The notes under the pieces were generated by a model that was not told the origin of the DNA, ran no database searches, and saw nothing but the letters and a program-made list of their open reading frames with translations. Positions 63,799 through 64,000 of a stretch of DNA of 64,000 nucleotides are shown here, piece by piece (position 1 is the stretch's first letter; each line of letters begins with the position of its first letter). The stretch is from Methanothermobacter sp. CaT2 (GTDB taxonomy: Archaea; Methanobacteriota; Methanobacteria; Methanobacteriales; Methanothermobacteraceae), in contig NZ_AP011952.1 in the NCBI RefSeq assembly GCF_000828575.1, positions 1-64,000 on the forward strand, written 5' to 3'. A program made the translations under genes and the position numbers.

Positions 63799-64000
63799 CT
63801 ATTCTGTTTTCAGGAATTCTTCAGCCACCCTCACGGCGCTGGAGGCACTGGCGGCGTGCAGATCGGCTCTGACCTTCCTCCAGAGTTCAGTGTCCACATT
63901 GAATGGGTAGCCACCCACCATTACAGGGGGAGAATCATCCAGCTCCCCAAGCAGTTTTATGAGACTTCTCACGTGTCCAACGTTGAAGGTCATGGTGGCT
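63799..64000 (-). CDS. Cobalamin-binding domain protein (3' end, cut by the window)
   Basis: The minus-strand frame is open to the window edge. The visible 66 codons include LSATMTF-like sequence (ATMTFNVGHVRSLIKLLGEL), VMVGGYPFNVDTELWRKV and ADLHAASASSAVRVAEEFL, the C-terminus of B12-binding domains of the methionine-synthase/MtaC type. The His of the DxHxxG motif would be upstream, outside the window. It lies 39 bases before the histidine kinase. Confidence 0.75.
   Translation of the reverse strand, partial: ATMTFNVGHVRSLIKLLGELDDSPPVMVGGYPFNVDTELWRKVRADLHAASASSAVRVAEEFLKTE

Overview
The window comes from a thermophilic hydrogenotrophic methanogen of the order Methanobacteriales, almost certainly genus Methanothermobacter. 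The reasons are: an archaeal-only translation operon in the Methanothermobacter order, GGTGAT/GGAGGT Shine-Dalgarno sites, archaeal RNA polymerase subunits D, N and K, an AqpM aquaporin, a protein with pseudomurein-binding repeats, and a tRNA-Pro(GGG) with two introns. The sequence alone does not fix the species. I assign functions from recognised families and visible motifs; no database search was run.

Positions 167-31396 are almost entirely plus-strand housekeeping genes. A SPOUT RNA methyltransferase leads into an unbroken ribosomal operon (L3 to L14e) that also carries aIF1, RNase P protein 1, SecY, adenylate kinase, a YidC-like membrane protein, cytidylate kinase and Cbf5. After tRNA-Ser(GGA) come S13-S4-S11-RpoD-L18e-L13-S9, then RpoN, the two-intron tRNA-Pro, RpoK, enolase and S2. 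Next is an isoprenoid lipid cluster (mevalonate kinase, isopentenyl phosphate kinase, type 2 IPP isomerase, short-chain prenyl synthase) interleaved with MEMO and RNase J, followed by GluRS. In this part the ribosome-binding site often shows that the true start lies 9-90 bases downstream of the longest open frame, and I use the corrected starts. S14, RpoN and RpoK are shorter than 60 codons but clear.

From about 31.4 kb the window becomes accessory. It holds a HEPN/MNT toxin-antitoxin pair, LL-diaminopimelate aminotransferase, and a block of secreted or membrane-anchored proteins on the minus strand: a zinc phospholipase C-like protein, a protein with two FmdE domains, and a trio resembling the DUF916/WxL surface proteins of Gram-positive bacteria. 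After two small metal proteins, DUF2193, DUF2180 and AqpM, positions 43.7-48.7 kb hold the least explained locus: six minus-strand genes for small membrane proteins, a SpoIIM-like protein and two secreted C39-type cysteine peptidases. The two peptidases share a nearly identical promoter and N-terminal cassette but have different C-terminal halves, and one is frameshifted in a five-A tract.

The last 15 kb contain an MFS exporter, a ferredoxin-fused glutamate synthase with its GXGXG subunit and a divergent regulator, a second PLC-like protein, a VIT-like membrane protein, a SPASM radical SAM enzyme translationally coupled to two 50-residue zinc-ribbon genes, a SOUL/SagB pair, a pseudomurein-binding protein, a HisG-like protein, nitroreductase, Nudix, a histidine kinase and the end of a cobalamin-binding protein. 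Short direct duplications of 12-50 bp recur in the intergenic spaces of the accessory part.
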